Of a stretch of 64,000 bases of DNA, positions 22,812 to 35,074 are shown piece after piece. The DNA is taken from NCBI GenBank assembly GCA_023548195.1, contig JAJHZJ010000496.1, forward strand, positions 2,872,001 to 2,936,000, in the 5' to 3' direction. Both the position numbers and the translations under genes were made by a program. The DNA is from Bettongia penicillata ogilbyi. Taxonomy: Eukaryota > Chordata > Mammalia > Diprotodontia > Potoroidae. Within the stretch, counting starts at the first letter, position 1. Each line of letters starts with the position of its first letter. Below the pieces are notes generated by a model. That model was not told where the DNA came from. It ran no database searches and saw nothing but the letters and a program-made list of their open reading frames with translations.

Positions 22812-22899
22812 AGTTGTGCAGTTTTCACTTCTATAAAATATGTGTGATTGGGGCTCAGGGTGGGAAAAGAAGGAACAGCTCTGTCTGCTTCATGGAATT

Positions 22900-23050
22900 G
22901 GATTCTAGATTTAGAGCAAGAAGGGACAGTAGAAATCATTTAGTTTAGTGCCCTGGTTTTGCAGGTGAGGAAACTGACAAGCAGAGGCCAAGTGCTTTGC
23001 TCAAGGTCACTCAGGTTGTAAGTGGCTGATTTGAACTTAGGACTTCTTGC
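22900..23050 (-). repeat. MIR-like SINE
   Basis: Reverse: 'ttgcaggtgaggaaactgac', 'gctcaaggtcactcaggt', 'gatttgaacttaggacttc'. Confidence 0.85.
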
Positions 23051-23277
23051 CATGGGTTATTGGGGGAGAATGTTGAAGAAATACTTGAGGCTCTTTGAAC
23101 TCAAGCAACATCGCAATTTTGCCAGTCTTAGGTTAATTGTGTTTGTGTGGAATTAGTTCAGAATCTATCCCTCATACATTGTCTACATGCTCAGCTGAAA
23201 GAAGGCCCTAGGGACCGTTATGGAGAGATACCTGGAAATTGCCTCTATAGGTGCTGTAGCCTTTACTAAAAAGTCCC

Positions 23278-23422
23278 AAGCACTGATGCATTGCTGGTGG
23301 AGTTGCGAATTGATCCAAATACCCTGGAGAGGAATTTGGAACTATGCCCAAAGGGCTGTAAAATTGTGATCTAGCAATTTGATGCAGTAATACTGCTGCT
23401 AGGTCTATATCCCAAAGATATC

Positions 23423-23453
<31 letters not shown>

Positions 23454-24118
23454 GAAAAGAAAAGAAAAGAAAAGAAAAGAAAAGAAAAGAAAAGAAAAGA
23501 AAAGAAAAGAAAAGAAAAGAAAAGAAAAGAAAAGAAAAAGGACCTATTTGTATGAAAATATTTATAGCAGTTCTTTTTGTGGTGGCTAAGAATTGGAAAT
23601 CAAAGGGATGCCCATCAGTTGGAGAAAGAAGCTGTGATTTATTATTGTAATGTAATATTATTGTGCTATAAGAAATGACAAGCAGGGAGATTTGAGAAAA
23701 ACCTGGAAAAACTTACATGAACTGATGCATGGTGAAGTGAACAGAGCCAGGAGAATGCTGGAAACAATAACAGCAATGTTGTTCGGTGAAGAACTGTGAA
23801 TGTCTTAGCTGTTCTCAGCAGTACAAAGACCTAAGACACCCCCAAAGGTCTAATGATGAAGCATACTATCTGCTTCCGGAGGAAGAACTGATATTGATTG
23901 AATACAGACTGAAGTATGCTATTTTTCACTTTCCTTCTTTCATTTTTTCTTTTATTCAAGTCTTCTTATACAAAACGATTAATATAGAAATATAGAATAC
24001 ACAACCATTGCACATGGATAACTTAGATCTGATTGCTTACCATCTCAGGGAGAGGAAAGGGGAGCAGCGATAGAATTTGGAACTCAAAACTTTAAACAAA
24101 AAATGTTTACAGATTGGG
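23278..24118 (+). mobile_element. LINE-1 3' end (ORF2 C-terminus and 3' UTR)
   Basis: The left part matches the end of LINE-1 ORF2: 'tgctggtggagttgcgaat' gives a CWWSC-like stretch and 'gctaagaattggaaatc' gives AKNWK, where placental L1s have AKTWN. Frames are broken. The 3' UTR follows ('gaactgatgcatggtgaagt', 'ccatctcagggagaggaaa', 'tttggaactcaaaactttaa'). Only the last 0.85 kb is present, as in a 5'-truncated retrotransposition. An AAAAG array expanded inside it. Confidence 0.88.
23423..23541. repeat. (AAAAG)n microsatellite inside LINE-1
   Basis: About 22 units, nearly perfect. The flanks ('cccaaagatatcaaaa' and 'aaaaaggacctatttgta') are adjacent in LINE-1 ORF2, so the array grew from the element's own A-rich stretch and not from a tail. 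Confidence 0.97.
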
Positions 24119-24289
24119 GGGAAAGGCCCAGAAAATGAAGTCCTCACCACGGAAGTCCTTGGCACAATCCAATGGTACAATATCAGAAGTGGTTCAATAT
24201 TAATCAGTGAGCCTAAAGAAGATGCATTGCCACCTGCTTTGTTGTACAAAAGGACCTTCCATCCCCCCGGTGACTGAAATCTTCCATAC

Positions 24290-24415
24290 GTATTGCTTTG
24301 CATATTAGAATGTGAACTCCTTGACGGTACAGACTTTTTATACACAGAAGTGTGTATTGCTAGTGCTTAGCGCATAATAAAAGCCTAATGAACATTTTTA
24401 TTCACTCACTCCATT
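24290..24415 (+). repeat. L2 3' tail
   Basis: 'gaatgtgaactccttgacgg', then 'tgctagtgcttagcgcataa', then 'gaacatttttattcactcac'. Confidence 0.78.
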
Positions 24416-24419
24416 CATT

Positions 24420-24735
24420 ATTGTTAATTAATCATATTATTGTGTGGTTCAGCCGCAACCTTTCTTAAGTCACATGATCACCTCTTTCTGCCATCCTTCT
24501 AGGCTTTCCATGAGAGGCGTACAGGCACCATCTCAGTGGGAAGAGACCAAGTGAAGCATATTCACAGTCATAATCATTAGACTTTGAAGAGTAAATAGCG
24601 ATAATTTTCAGTTATCTGTTCCCTTTGCCCGTGCTTGTCATCATTATTCTTCCTTAACGCAGCGGTTGAGGGACTATTGGGGGAGCATATCCTATAGGAC
24701 TTTTTTCTAAATTGTGAGTTAATTATAAATTTAGT
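24420..24735. other. Repeat-free intergenic stretch
   Basis: No gene or repeat. It has several CpG dinucleotides ('agccgcaacc', 'gaggcgtacagg', 'aacgcagcggttg') in a CpG-poor neighbourhood. No function assigned. Confidence 0.4.
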
Positions 24736-24739
24736 GGAT

Positions 24740-25090
24740 GGAAAGTTCCTTGAAGGCAGAGACTCATCTTGGTATATTTCTCTCCTGCACCCAGCACACA
24801 GTCTGGCACATAAAAGAATTTCATAAATGCTTGTTAGGTGGTTGATTGGTTAGCAATCAACATTGTTGTGAGTGCCTAATTGAGAGAGGGGCCAACACCC
24901 ATCCAGTTCAAGTCAACAAACACCAAATTCTAGTCATTTAAAAGTAGGAAGGGCTACCTGGAGATGTGAGAGTTCATCCTCAATGCAGGTCTGAATGAAT
25001 GACCCCTTACCAGAGATGACATCGAGGAACAGTTTAAGCTCAGTTTGGACTAAAAGACCTCTGAAGTTCCTTCCAAAATTGGACTTCTTG
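24740..25090 (+). repeat. L2 tail followed by CR1/L3 3' fragment
   Basis: The L2 tail is 24740-24850 ('ccttgaaggcagagactc', 'cagtctggcacataaaag'). A CR1/L3 3' piece at about 24940-25090 ends 'gacctctgaagttccttcca', the forward form of the common CR1 end. Confidence 0.68.
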
Positions 25091-25274
25091 GACAGTAAAG
25101 ACAGATTTACAATCAAGTACTATGCTATGCAAGGAATCCCGAAAGATGGCGCTTGTTAAAGGTAGAGGAAGCTTTTTTTATGTTTCCCCTTACAATCCCC
25201 AAGTTTATCAGCCCACAAGAGGCTTCCTAGAATACAGTTGTCTGAACCCATGACTTCATTGGAGTGATTGAGTG

Positions 25275-25520
25275 AGAAGGAGATTCAACTGAGGCAGACA
25301 GAGGATAGAATGTTGGAGTCAGAAAGATCTGAGTTCAAATCCTGCTTCATATACTTATTAATTATGGCAATTCACTTGACCTCTCTCAGACTCAGTTGCC
25401 TCATCTGTAATATGGGGATAATAACAATACTTATCTCTCAGGATTGTTGTGGGGATGAAATGAGATCATTTGTAAAATGCTCAACAAAGTTAAAATATTA
25501 TGTAAATGCTAGTCATTGAG
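25275..25520 (+). repeat. MIR-like SINE with L2-like tail
   Basis: 'agatctgagttcaaatcctg', 'gttgcctcatctgtaatatg', 'ggattgttgtggggatgaaa', then a short tail. Confidence 0.9.
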
Positions 25521-25524
25521 CTAC

Positions 25525-26275
25525 TTTGGCAAATGGCATCACATAAACAATCATTTTGCCCACAGACCTGAAAGCATGCCTCCTCCACGTGGACTCTCCC
25601 TAGCTTGAAGTGTCTGCTCTGGCCCCCCCAATTTCCCACCTCCATCCTACTCCCTTGAATTTGGTCATTTCCCCCTCCCTCGTCCCCCCAAAAAAGCCCT
25701 TTCTAACCCTTTTCCTGGCCCAGCCTCTGGTGATTATGATTTGGACCCTATCCACTTTCCCCAGAAGTTCCTGCAGCAGGATCTCACCATGCCAATGTAA
25801 TAACAGGTCCAGGGTAAAAAGAACCAGCAGTGATTCATGGTCACACAGGGTTCTCCTCATCCTAGCCCTGTGGGCTCTAAGTAGAAATGTGACCATCCTT
25901 TCCTGAGAGCCGATGAGACCAAGTTCCATTTTGTCGCACCTTTCTGGTAGGGATATCAGTGGGGAGAGGGAAGCGGTGGAGACTTCTGGGTGGAGTTCTA
26001 TAGATTGCTGTATTCTCCAGTGCCGGATAATGAGGGATGGGCTGAAGGACTATCGACTACCCACACCTCCCCACTAACAGCCTGACACCAATTTGGCATA
26101 TAATGCTTTTAACAGGAGGTCCTGCTTCTGGTTGGTGATGATAGAGGTCTGTTAATGGCGTGCCCAAGTAGTCTATTCAGCCTCAGAACTGACATTTCTC
26201 CCAGGTTCTCCACCTCACTGGGGAATCACAAAATAAAAGAAACCAGTGAACACAGGATAATATTATCTTTCCAGA
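25525..26275. other. Unassigned intergenic sequence
   Basis: No gene. Open frames of 98-109 codons on opposite strands (25600-25929) overlap each other in a C-rich patch, have no domain and are judged chance. Confidence 0.5.
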
Positions 26276-26279
26276 GTTT

Positions 26280-26690
26280 CACTTCTCGGCTACCAGTTGT
26301 ATGAAGTTTAATTATGCAAACTTAGGTGGGCTTTTTCAGGCCCTGATTTATCTCTCTGGCTGGTGCAATGGGAGGTATCCAACATCAGAGCAGTCCTTCC
26401 TTCCCCCTGGATTTTCAAAGTGCCTTTCCAATCCCATTCCTGGCTTTCATAGCTGCAGTTGTGCTGAATGGCGTTTTCTCTCCAGTAAATCAAAACAGCG
26501 GGGATGATTTTACATCCATCACTTTTGATTTCTGTAATGAAAAATGATCCCCCAGCCTACGGATGGGGAATGCTCCAAGCTCCCTTAACTTTTATGTTAT
26601 GTGCACCAATGAATTTTGTCTTTCAAAGCCTGGTAGCAGAAACAAAAATCATTTTTCTCATCCAGTCTTTTTCATGTGGCATATAATTGG
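26280..26690. promoter_or_regulatory. Candidate conserved non-coding element
   Basis: A repeat-free stretch of even complexity. 'tttaattatgcaaacttagg' (about 26307-26326) holds a homeodomain core (TAATTA) fused to an octamer-like ATGCAAA. Nearby are 'gatttatctctctggctggt' and 'ttcatagctgcagttgtg'. It looks like a distal enhancer; no alignment was available to test this. Confidence 0.25.
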
Positions 26691-26704
26691 ATCCCTTTAT
26701 ATTT

Positions 26705-26940
26705 AAAAAGGCAGCCTGGAATAGTGGATGGAATATTGGACATGGACTGAGGAGACATGAGTTCAAATTTCACCTCAGAGGCTTACTTGTTATATAATTT
26801 TGGATATGTCAACTTTACCTCAGAACCTCAGTTTTCTCATCTGTAAAATGGAGATAATAAAATCTCCTCCACCTCCCTTACAGTACTGTGGTGAAGAAAA
26901 CATTTTGTAACCCTTAAATGACTATGTCAATATGCATTAT
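26705..26940 (+). repeat. MIR-like SINE
   Basis: 'gcagcctggaatagtggatg', 'gacatgagttcaaatttcac', 'gttttctcatctgtaaaatg', then a decayed tail. Confidence 0.88.
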
Positions 26941-27204
26941 CTATACATATATGTGTACATACATACATTTTTTACAAAACACCTTTGATATTCTTTAAAA
27001 AATATTATTTTCAATATAATTTTGCCCCACCAAAAGAATCCTCCCTTGCAACAAATTAGTACAAATTGATACAATATAAATAATTATAATTTATAAGGCT
27101 AGAGAATGGACAAGGAAATGTCTTCTATCATTTGAAGTTGACATTTTTTCTGCAATTTATAGTCTTTTAGACATTTTTAGAATGTTAAGCAGCTAGGTGA
27201 CATC

Positions 27205-27450
27205 GTGGGGGCAGCTAGGTGGTGCAGTGGATAGAGTGCTAAGCTTGAAGTCAGGAAGATTCATCTTCCTGAGTTCAAATCTGGCCTCAGACACTAGCTA
27301 GCTGTGTGAACAGAGGCAATTCACTTCACCCTATTTACCTCAGTTTCCTCATCTAGGAATGGCCAACTACTTCAATACTTTTGCCAAGAAAACCCCAAAT
27401 CAAGTCACAAAGCACTGGATACAATTGAAACAACTGAACAATGACAAAGA
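27205..27450 (+). repeat. Core SINE with RTE-like tail
   Basis: A well-preserved head 'gcagctaggtggtgcagtgg', 'tctggcctcagacactagct', then 'cttttgccaagaaaacccca' and 'caagtcacaaagcactgg'. An eight-base internal 'attcatcttcctg' insertion type is shared with the copy at 52229. Confidence 0.93.
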
Positions 27451-27454
27451 ACAA

Positions 27455-28740
27455 TGAAAGATAAAGTCATTTGCCTAATATATGTTAGAGGCAGGACTAG
27501 AGCCCAATTCTTCCTGGTTTAGATAATGTTTATATACTATTCCATGTCCTCTGGCATAAATATAAATTATGATTTATATTTTCTATAAAAATAATTCAGT
27601 CTTTTCTTATTTAATTCATATCCTCAACTCATTGTCTAATCTTAGTGTTTGTGTGAAATACATTTACTGATGGCTAAGTTCTCTAGGTTGTCTGTTCAAC
27701 TGGTTATCTTAGTGTGTCCAATAGATACTATTCATCCATTTATTTTTTCCAGGGTAGAAAGGCCAAACCCTTTGAGTGATTATAGATTTCAGCCCATGGA
27801 CTATGAAATGTGACAGTGTTTGATGTAATCAGATTAAAATTAGGGGCTACAGGAAGACCTGATCTTGTATAGGGTCTCCTTTTACCTGGATTCCATAATG
27901 GATCTCCTCCATGATAGTAGCTAGCACTTTGACGAGTATGTATCTCTCTGATTTATCTCTCTCCTGATATTGATGATCAAAGTGTGACTGAACAAGGTGA
28001 TCTCTGTTGTTATATTTTTCAGGGAATAATATGTTTTACATATGGATGGAAGACACTTTGGATTTCATTGAAGACATGTATGAATGAAACGGATGGGCTA
28101 GTTTTAGGGCAACAGAGAAGGATGGCCAATGACCTGCCCATGTACTCCAGTGGTATCCTACCAATGTCAAGAAAACTCAGTGAAGGCCTCCAGCATATTG
28201 GATTCCCTTGTGGCAAACTTGTGGAAAGACATGGACAAGATAAGAATATGCTAGACAAACATGAATGGCTGGTGATCTGAATCACTGGGAAGCATACTCA
28301 AAGCCTTACTGGAGTATCCTTTGCCATAAAACATTTCTCTCCCATATACCACTGGATCCCAGCATCACAAATACTGGAGTCAGCTGTCCATGTGAATATG
28401 TGCACTGTGGTCTTAAAATATATCCTTTCATGCTTTTTTTTATATCTTTGTTTTTAATATCTCTAATGGACATAGAGGTTGTGTCTAAAAATACATCTTT
28501 ATTGAAATCTTGGGAGAAGGCACACTATAAATCAAATCCTATTACTCAATAGGAACAGAAAGCATTTAGTTGAATTTGGCATAAATGAAAAAAAAATAAC
28601 CATGGCTTAATCAAGATGCAGGCTACAGAAGATGAGAGGTCATTTTTCAGCTGTTGGAAATCTATGAAGTTTTCCTTCATATAAATGACTTTTGACAGGT
28701 AACCTTTATAATAAAACAATTTAGATCCAGAGAACTGATT
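27455..28740. other. Unassigned sequence, possibly transposon-derived near 28000-28330
   Basis: No known gene. Between 27984 and 28280 a 98-codon plus frame and an 88-codon minus frame overlap. The sequence has the texture of a decayed LINE or DNA transposon but I cannot assign it. Confidence 0.4.
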
Positions 28741-28744
28741 TCAA

Positions 28745-28905
28745 GGCTAGTCTTTGTAGGTCTCTGTGAGCTTAAAGGTTCTGGATTCCTACTGGTGACA
28801 TGTTGTGTACATAGTAAACTCTCTGGGCCTCAGTTTCCTTGTCTATAAAATGTGAAAGCTAAACTAGAGTACCTCTACCTTCTCTTCTAACTTTAAATTT
28901 ATCAT
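28745..28905 (+). repeat. MIR-like SINE fragment
   Basis: 'gggcctcagtttccttgtct' then 'ataaaatgtgaaagctaaac' match the SINE core. Confidence 0.75.
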
Positions 28906-29254
28906 CCTTTGTTAAATGTGGAGGGCAAGTTATATAAATAGCCCTACTGAATGGGAAATAGAAGAAATAAATGCTAACTCCTATATTTTCATAGGCAAAG
29001 ATGGATTCTATTGAAAGCACAGAGTTCCTAGGCCTTAAACCATGGCCACTGGGATAAAGGTCACTTGGGGAAGGCAAAACTCCACTTCACCTAGAAGACA
29101 ATCGGGACAAAGGGCAAAGGGTGGAAAAGGACTGTTTGGTGATCATTGATTCCAGGTTCATTATCACAAAGATAAGACTCCAGGAGACAGAATTAGGTTG
29201 ACGTTGGGATGTAAGCAATGTTTCATTAGCTATAAGACCGACAGCATCAGTGGT

Positions 29255-29620
29255 GGAGAATACAGAATCAGAGAATTGGAAGGGACCTCAGTGGTCTGCC
29301 GGGAGTTCATCTCATATCTGATCCAGAATGCCTTCCTTGATATTTTCAAACAATGGTCATCCAGTCTCTTTGGGAAGGCTTCTAATGAGGGAGAATACAT
29401 GACCTCCCAAAGTAGCCTATTCCCCTTTCAGACAACTCAAATTCTTGAAAAGTCTTCATATAACTTCCATCCACAACTCCTGGTTCTACACTCTGGGACC
29501 AGACAGAACACATCTAATAATTCTGCCACGCAACACCCCTTCAACCATGTCACATCCTTCTTGATGGGACCTGCTCTTCTCCAGAGAAGATGGCAGCAGG
29601 AAAATGAGAGAATTGGAGAC
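29255..29620 (-). mobile_element. CR1/L3-type LINE 3' region, reverse
   Basis: The left end 'cagaatcagagaattggaag' is the reversed CR1 3' end. It continues through 'caatggtcatccagtctctt', 'aagtagcctattcccctttc' and 'caactcctggttctacact'. It contains the window's longest plus-strand open frame (158 codons, 29198-29674), which is antisense to the element. Confidence 0.85.
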
Positions 29621-29919
29621 TGGAGGATCACATACCAGAAACTGAGTTGTGACAAAAATAACAAAATATATTAATTTTTTAAAAAAGCAATTGATGTTAT
29701 ATATCCAAATGAATTCTCTGCTCTTTAAATTAGTGTTCCGGGGAGGTAGGCACATTTATGCTGGTGAGGTAGCATTTGTTCTTAACTTATTGGTGACATC
29801 TTTGCATTCATGTTCAGGGTTCATCAATAAATCGATAAGCCTCCACAAAAAGATCAATTAGCATTGGAGGGGGTGCCAAGATATATTGGGGGCAGTAAAA
29901 ATCCAAGTTTCAGTGAGGA

Positions 29920-30050
29920 TTAAATCAACCAGCCAATAAACATTTACTAAACATGTACCACTATGTGCTTAGCATCTAGAGATTCATAGGCTAGAGCAAA
30001 ATTATCCCTGCCCTAAAGGAGTTTACCTTTTAGGGGGCAAGGGAGAGAAA
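29920..30050 (-). repeat. L2 3' end, reverse
   Basis: 'ccaataaacatttactaaac', 'gtaccactatgtgcttagca' and 'cctgccctaaaggagttta' are the reversed L2 tail in order. Confidence 0.88.
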
Positions 30051-30054
30051 ACAT

Positions 30055-31075
30055 ATCTATAGGTGTATCAGAGGATGATAGGGACTCTGACCTCATAAAA
30101 TCCAGTCATTCCCTTAAAGTCACATCTCAACTGGATCCCCCAAAGAGCACTTCTCCTGCTAAATTATCTACCTTATTCTCAGGTTGGCCCTGCATCTCAT
30201 CTTTGCCTATTTCAAAGAACCAAATCCACCATCAAAAGAATGAAGACTTAATCACAATTGAAGATATTCACAAAAGTGAATTACAGATCCTGGAAGCAAT
30301 TTCAGAAGACCAGCTGTGCGAATATTTCAGCAGAGACAACTGAGGAAAGTCTGTAGCCCTCTGGGGTGTTTCTCAAATTATCTTGCATTTATCAATCTAT
30401 TAACTTGTTGCCTTAACCCATGAAATGGGTGAGATCAGGAACTAGTTTTTATATTCTCAGCACCCAACTTGGTGCCTGGCTCCCCGCTAAAACTTCATAA
30501 ATGTTTGCCAAGTTATTGAATTTAGTTGAAAGGACAACACTGGTGTTTACTCAAAAAACAAAAGGATCACATGACTTTATTTTTCCACCTTGCATATGGG
30601 AGAAGAGATGTGGGGAGAGACATAGTGGGAAAAAAGAGAGGTAATGTCAGCCTCACTGTCACTTTGACTCCTCACATGGGGACAGAAAGACTTAGGGTCC
30701 CAAAGGAAGGCATCTGGATGCTCACATCAGACCCGCTGCAGGCCGGGGTTGCACCTCCCAGGCTAGAGTGATGAGCTATTTCTATTTCTAAATAAAGAGT
30801 CACTTCATAGTCCACCATCTTAATGGTGTCATTCATTGATGAACATTTATACTTAAAACACGAACAATAACAAAAACAAGAACTCCAACAGTCGTTCCAG
30901 AGGAAGGACCAAGAGTGCTGACCGTGCAGCAGAGAAGAAAGACCTTCATCATTTTCAGACCCTTCACAGAAGGAAAATTCAGGGATGCCTCCTTCTTTGA
31001 CTTCATGATTCCCATCCCAAGTAGAGTTCTGCACGTATACCCATATATCTATATTTAGATATCATCTTAGGAACA
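30055..31075. other. Mostly unassigned intergenic sequence with an L2 tail
   Basis: A forward L2 tail lies at about 30395-30510 ('tggtgcctggctccccgct'). The 120-codon minus frame (30672-31034) has no recognisable domain and no splice context. Confidence 0.5.
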
Positions 31076-31084
31076 GAACATCCC

Positions 31085-31245
31085 TAACATCACTAGATAT
31101 GTGTGTATATACATATATACACATATGCATGTGTGCATACACATAGAGACACACTCATGTGTATACATACATGCACATGTATATACACACACATTAACAT
31201 ATATGTATACATAGAGACACACACTCGTGTGTGTGTGTGTGTCCA
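31085..31245. repeat. Imperfect CA/TATG microsatellite
   Basis: Alternating acat, gtat and cac units end in a (TG) run at 31225-31242. Confidence 0.92.
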
Positions 31246-31504
31246 GTTTTAGATTTAGGCCTGATCTAGGGCTGAAAGCAGTGTTTATTTTTAAAAATAC
31301 ATTTTTATTGATTGTTTTTGTAACACTTAAATTTCCTTTTGTTTCTGTCTTCTTCCCCTTCCCAGAGAGCCAACCGAAATCACAATTTTAAAACAAAAAA
31401 CGTGTGCATGTGTGAATTCATGTAACTTGTCAATATATCAAACAAGTGATAAAAATAAAAATAAATTATTTTTACAATTCTCTTTTGGCCTTGGCTGGGC
31501 TACT

Positions 31505-31630
31505 GAACATAATATGTATAGCTATCTATAATATTGGTAGATATAGATTGGTAGATATAGATAGATATACATATATATAGATATAGATATATACACACAT
31601 ATATATCTAGAGAGAGAGAGAGAGAGATAG
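31505..31630. repeat. TAGATA/TA then GA microsatellite
   Basis: Repeated 'ttggtagatatagat' and tata units are followed by (GA)n at 31611-31628. Confidence 0.93.
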
Positions 31631-31634
31631 AAAT

Positions 31635-32345
31635 GTGAGCCCCATTTTTTCCTGGATTTCTCTGATGGGTCCATGTTGGCTATTAGAAGGACTCTCTGCC
31701 AGACTGGAAGACGGGTAGTATTGGGTCCCAGGGATGTTTTTTGCTCCGACATTTCCTGGATCACTTTGCCCTAACTGGAGGTGAGACTTGGGGCTGAAGT
31801 GGAAAGAGCTGAACACATGATGGATCGGGTTTTCCAATGGCATGACAGTAGGCAGAGTTTTGCCTCAACAGCAACAGTTAAAAAGGAACAGGCTGAACGC
31901 AAAGAAGAAATGGGAGAAAGCACAGCAGCCCACTTCTTCATAGGCATGGGAGGCTATCGATGTGTAACGTAATGTTAAACTTTTCAAACATAATAATTTA
32001 ACTGTTTTTCCCTTCTTTTTTTCCTCTCTTATAAGGTCTGGCTCTCTGGGGGTGTTGTTAAAACAAACGGTATCAATGAAAATTGGTTTTTAGAAATACT
32101 ACAAGAGTGGTGCCAGTGGTCATATCTAAATTTCTCTTGAACAGAGAATCTCTGCTGAGAGCAGAGAAAAGGGACTTTTCTTTATGTAGCTTCCAAGGGC
32201 CTTCCGGGACAGGTCCCTGAGCCAAACAATGGGCCTTCAGAACACATACTAGTAGAGGGGAAGTCATCAGAGCTGTTCAGATACTGAAAAACAAAGAATA
32301 GAGCTATGCATTTAGCCTGGGTTTTGATCAAGAAAAACTTTCCCA
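31635..32345. other. Unassigned intergenic sequence
   Basis: No gene or recognised repeat. The 60-80 codon frames here partly read the adjoining microsatellite. Confidence 0.5.
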
Positions 32346-32349
32346 TCTT

Positions 32350-32515
32350 TTTCTCTGATCTAACTAAATTAGGAATTCTTGACTTGGAGTCCATGGATCC
32401 CTGTGCCTACATTTCTGGGCTTCCATGAACTTAAATGAAAAATAATTACACCTTTTTTCACTACTCTCTAATTTAAATTTAGCATTTTCTTCAATTATGA
32501 ATTTCAAAGCAAAAC
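32350..32515. mobile_element. DNA-transposon-like (MER-type) fragment
   Basis: 'ggaattcttgacttggagtc' and 'catgaacttaaatgaaaaat', then 'tttagcattttcttcaatta', fit one MER-type hAT-like element. Its other end is missing. Confidence 0.6.
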
Positions 32516-32519
32516 ATTA

Positions 32520-35070
32520 TGAGAAGGAGGCTATCTCCCCCGCCCCACACACACACAAAATCATGTGCATAGACACACACAAACATACAAACTCTGAGCT
32601 GATACCGTAAAGGCGTTTGGTCAGCAGAGTTCAAAATGATCGTCCCAGTCTGGTCTTTCCATTTCTCCAAGAAATAGGCTTTTCATTTTAAGTTAAAAAC
32701 AAATTTCAAATAGTATATTGGAAAAGTTTAAAGAGCCTTTTTAAAAATTAACCTAAAAATCTATTATCTATATGATTAAACTTTGTAACTTTAATCAGTG
32801 TAGCCATCATTATAAACAAGTTATGGCACAAAAAAGCAGAAACCAATTTATACTCTAACCTTTTGAAAAAGATTGCTGAATTCTCTTCTTGGGTGAATTC
32901 CAGATCTCTGACCTTCATTTTTCAGGTATGGGACTAGATCGTACCTACTTATACTTTGCAATAGTTTCTTGGAAATGGACTTCAGGAGATATTGTGTAAA
33001 AGTAAAAAAAACAACATCCTAAATCTATGTTACTATATCTTATCCGGTCCATCTAAAATTCCCTTTAGCATCTTCTTAACGAAGCAAAATAATGAAGGCT
33101 AGGGAAGATGATGCCCATTTACCAAAATGCCACATTATGTAAGGTTGTTTTTTTTTTTTTGAAAAAAGGGTTATTTTATTCATTACACAATTCACTGAGA
33201 TTTCATCCATCTTTTTTAACAGTTGAAAATCATTGAGTATCTATGATTCGAATACATACAAAAGAGCCAACATAAAAATATACCAATATTATAGCCCTTA
33301 AGGAGGAGTATGTGTTCAGTCAGAGGAATTCCATTGGAGGTGCCTTTTGTGGTTAGCATGCTGGAATTCTTCCTGGCCTACAAAAACTTAAGTAGCTGCC
33401 TGAGGAGAGAAATGTGTGTATGTGTGTGTATGTATCCATGAATGTATGTATATACGTATATGTGTGTATATCCCATGAAAATGACTAATTTATATATCTG
33501 TAGAATGGTTGAACAAGACGACCTCTAAAGTCTTTTCCAGCACTACATCTCTGCACTTATAACTAGGTAGTATAAATTGCATCAAGACATGCACAGGACC
33601 CTGAACTCTCCAAATCTATGCTAATGAAGCCCAAACTCAGAATCCACTTAAGCTGAAAAGTCTGAGTATGATCCTAGTTACCAATTCTGTCAGTCAACCA
33701 AAGACTACTGCTATCAGAGAGGCTCACCACCAGAAATGTAGTCAATAGATGAAATATTAATTTGAGGGGAGGGGAATGGGGATGAGAAAAGGACAAAAAC
33801 TCATGAAACCATTTACCAAGGTATGGGGGGCATTGCACTGGAGGGTGTGCCCAACATTGATGAAATTATGGAGCTTGGAAGTAGAAACTATTGTCTCTGT
33901 GTAATCTTGGATCTCAGGAGTATAAATTATCTACTTATTGTTTCTAATGTCTATCCTATTGATATGTCTGAAGTTACAAGAATGCTCCTTGGTTCTTTTG
34001 GAAAACTGGTAACTGATGAAACACGAAAACAATTTAGAAATTCTGAAAGAGATGAACCCTCTAGAGACTGAAACTTGACTTAAGGAAGGATATCATACAT
34101 TGGGTGCGATCCCTCAGGCTAGGGTGGTTCTAGAATGTGTAAACAAAATATGGTACCTCTAAGGCAGTGATGTGATGCTAGGTCTTAAGATGATCTGTTG
34201 GAGGGCCTGTTGCATCATAATGTGCACTGTCAAATGGGGCAACTACAAATCTTCTGCTTGACCACAGTGCATTAAAGGCTGTTGAATCCACAAAGGTTCA
34301 CCAGTTGGAATTGGTTTGCTCAGGGTCATGTCATGGACATAACCACACTCCTGTACATTCAACTCATCTATTTCTTTTACAATAGGCCTCTTCCTACCTG
34401 ACAGTAGATGTGTTTTTGCACAGAATATCAGGGTTGCAGGTATCTTGCCTGGACACATCTATTAAGTTTATAGTCTATCTGAAATGTCAAAAAGGTTAAT
34501 AGTAGCTTTTCGGCACTCTGAATCACTTGTATGCTGAAGATTAAACCAGACATTTCCTGGGTGTGTATTTTGTAAAGACTGGGCTCTAGGGAAACTTAAA
34601 TGTTTCTGTTTGGGAAGGACATAATTGTCACAGAGTGATTTGGGCTGATTTCCTCACCCAGTCCTTGCACATGATTAGTGGGGCAGAGACTGAGGGTTGT
34701 ATGGTTCAAAAGTAATCCTTCAGGATAATGTACAAAATTTACTATTTCTGGGATGCAATTCGAAGCTACACACACACACACACATGCACGCATGCACACA
34801 CACATGCACACAAGCCTCTCACCATCTGAGATAAGTGGCGACAACCATTCTTCATTTTTCAGAGATGTAAACAAGGCAAGTGAAAGAAACTCTAACTGGA
34901 AGCTAGCAGGAAGAGAGTTGGTCTAAGGCGCAAACAACTTCCCCCCTTTTGTTAGCTGTCTTTTTCATCCATGCAATGTCATAAAGACTAGAAGTCAGAA
35001 GAGTTGGGTTTAGTCAGCTTACTGCCTCTGGGTTTCCGTTGCCTCATCTTGTAATATGAGCACAGTAACA
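32520..35070. other. Largely unassigned sequence
   Basis: A TG/TA microsatellite lies at 33415-33475 and a CA-rich one at 34768-34815. The 82-codon plus frame at 33823-34071 and the 71-codon minus frame at 34243-34458 have no domain I recognise. A decayed processed pseudogene or transposon is possible but unsupported. Confidence 0.45.
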
Positions 35071-35074
35071 TCTG

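Noticed and set aside
29198..29674. 158-codon plus-strand open frame, the longest in the window
   Set aside because: It lies antisense across a CR1/L3 LINE fragment, has no domain I recognise, and its sequence is explained by the repeat.
30672..31034. 120-codon minus-strand frame with Cys/Ser-rich centre
   Set aside because: No domain, no conserved splice borders, and it is interrupted in neighbouring frames.
33823..34458. 82-codon plus and 71-codon minus frames considered as a processed pseudogene
   Set aside because: I could not match either to a known protein, and no poly-A tail or target duplication was visible.
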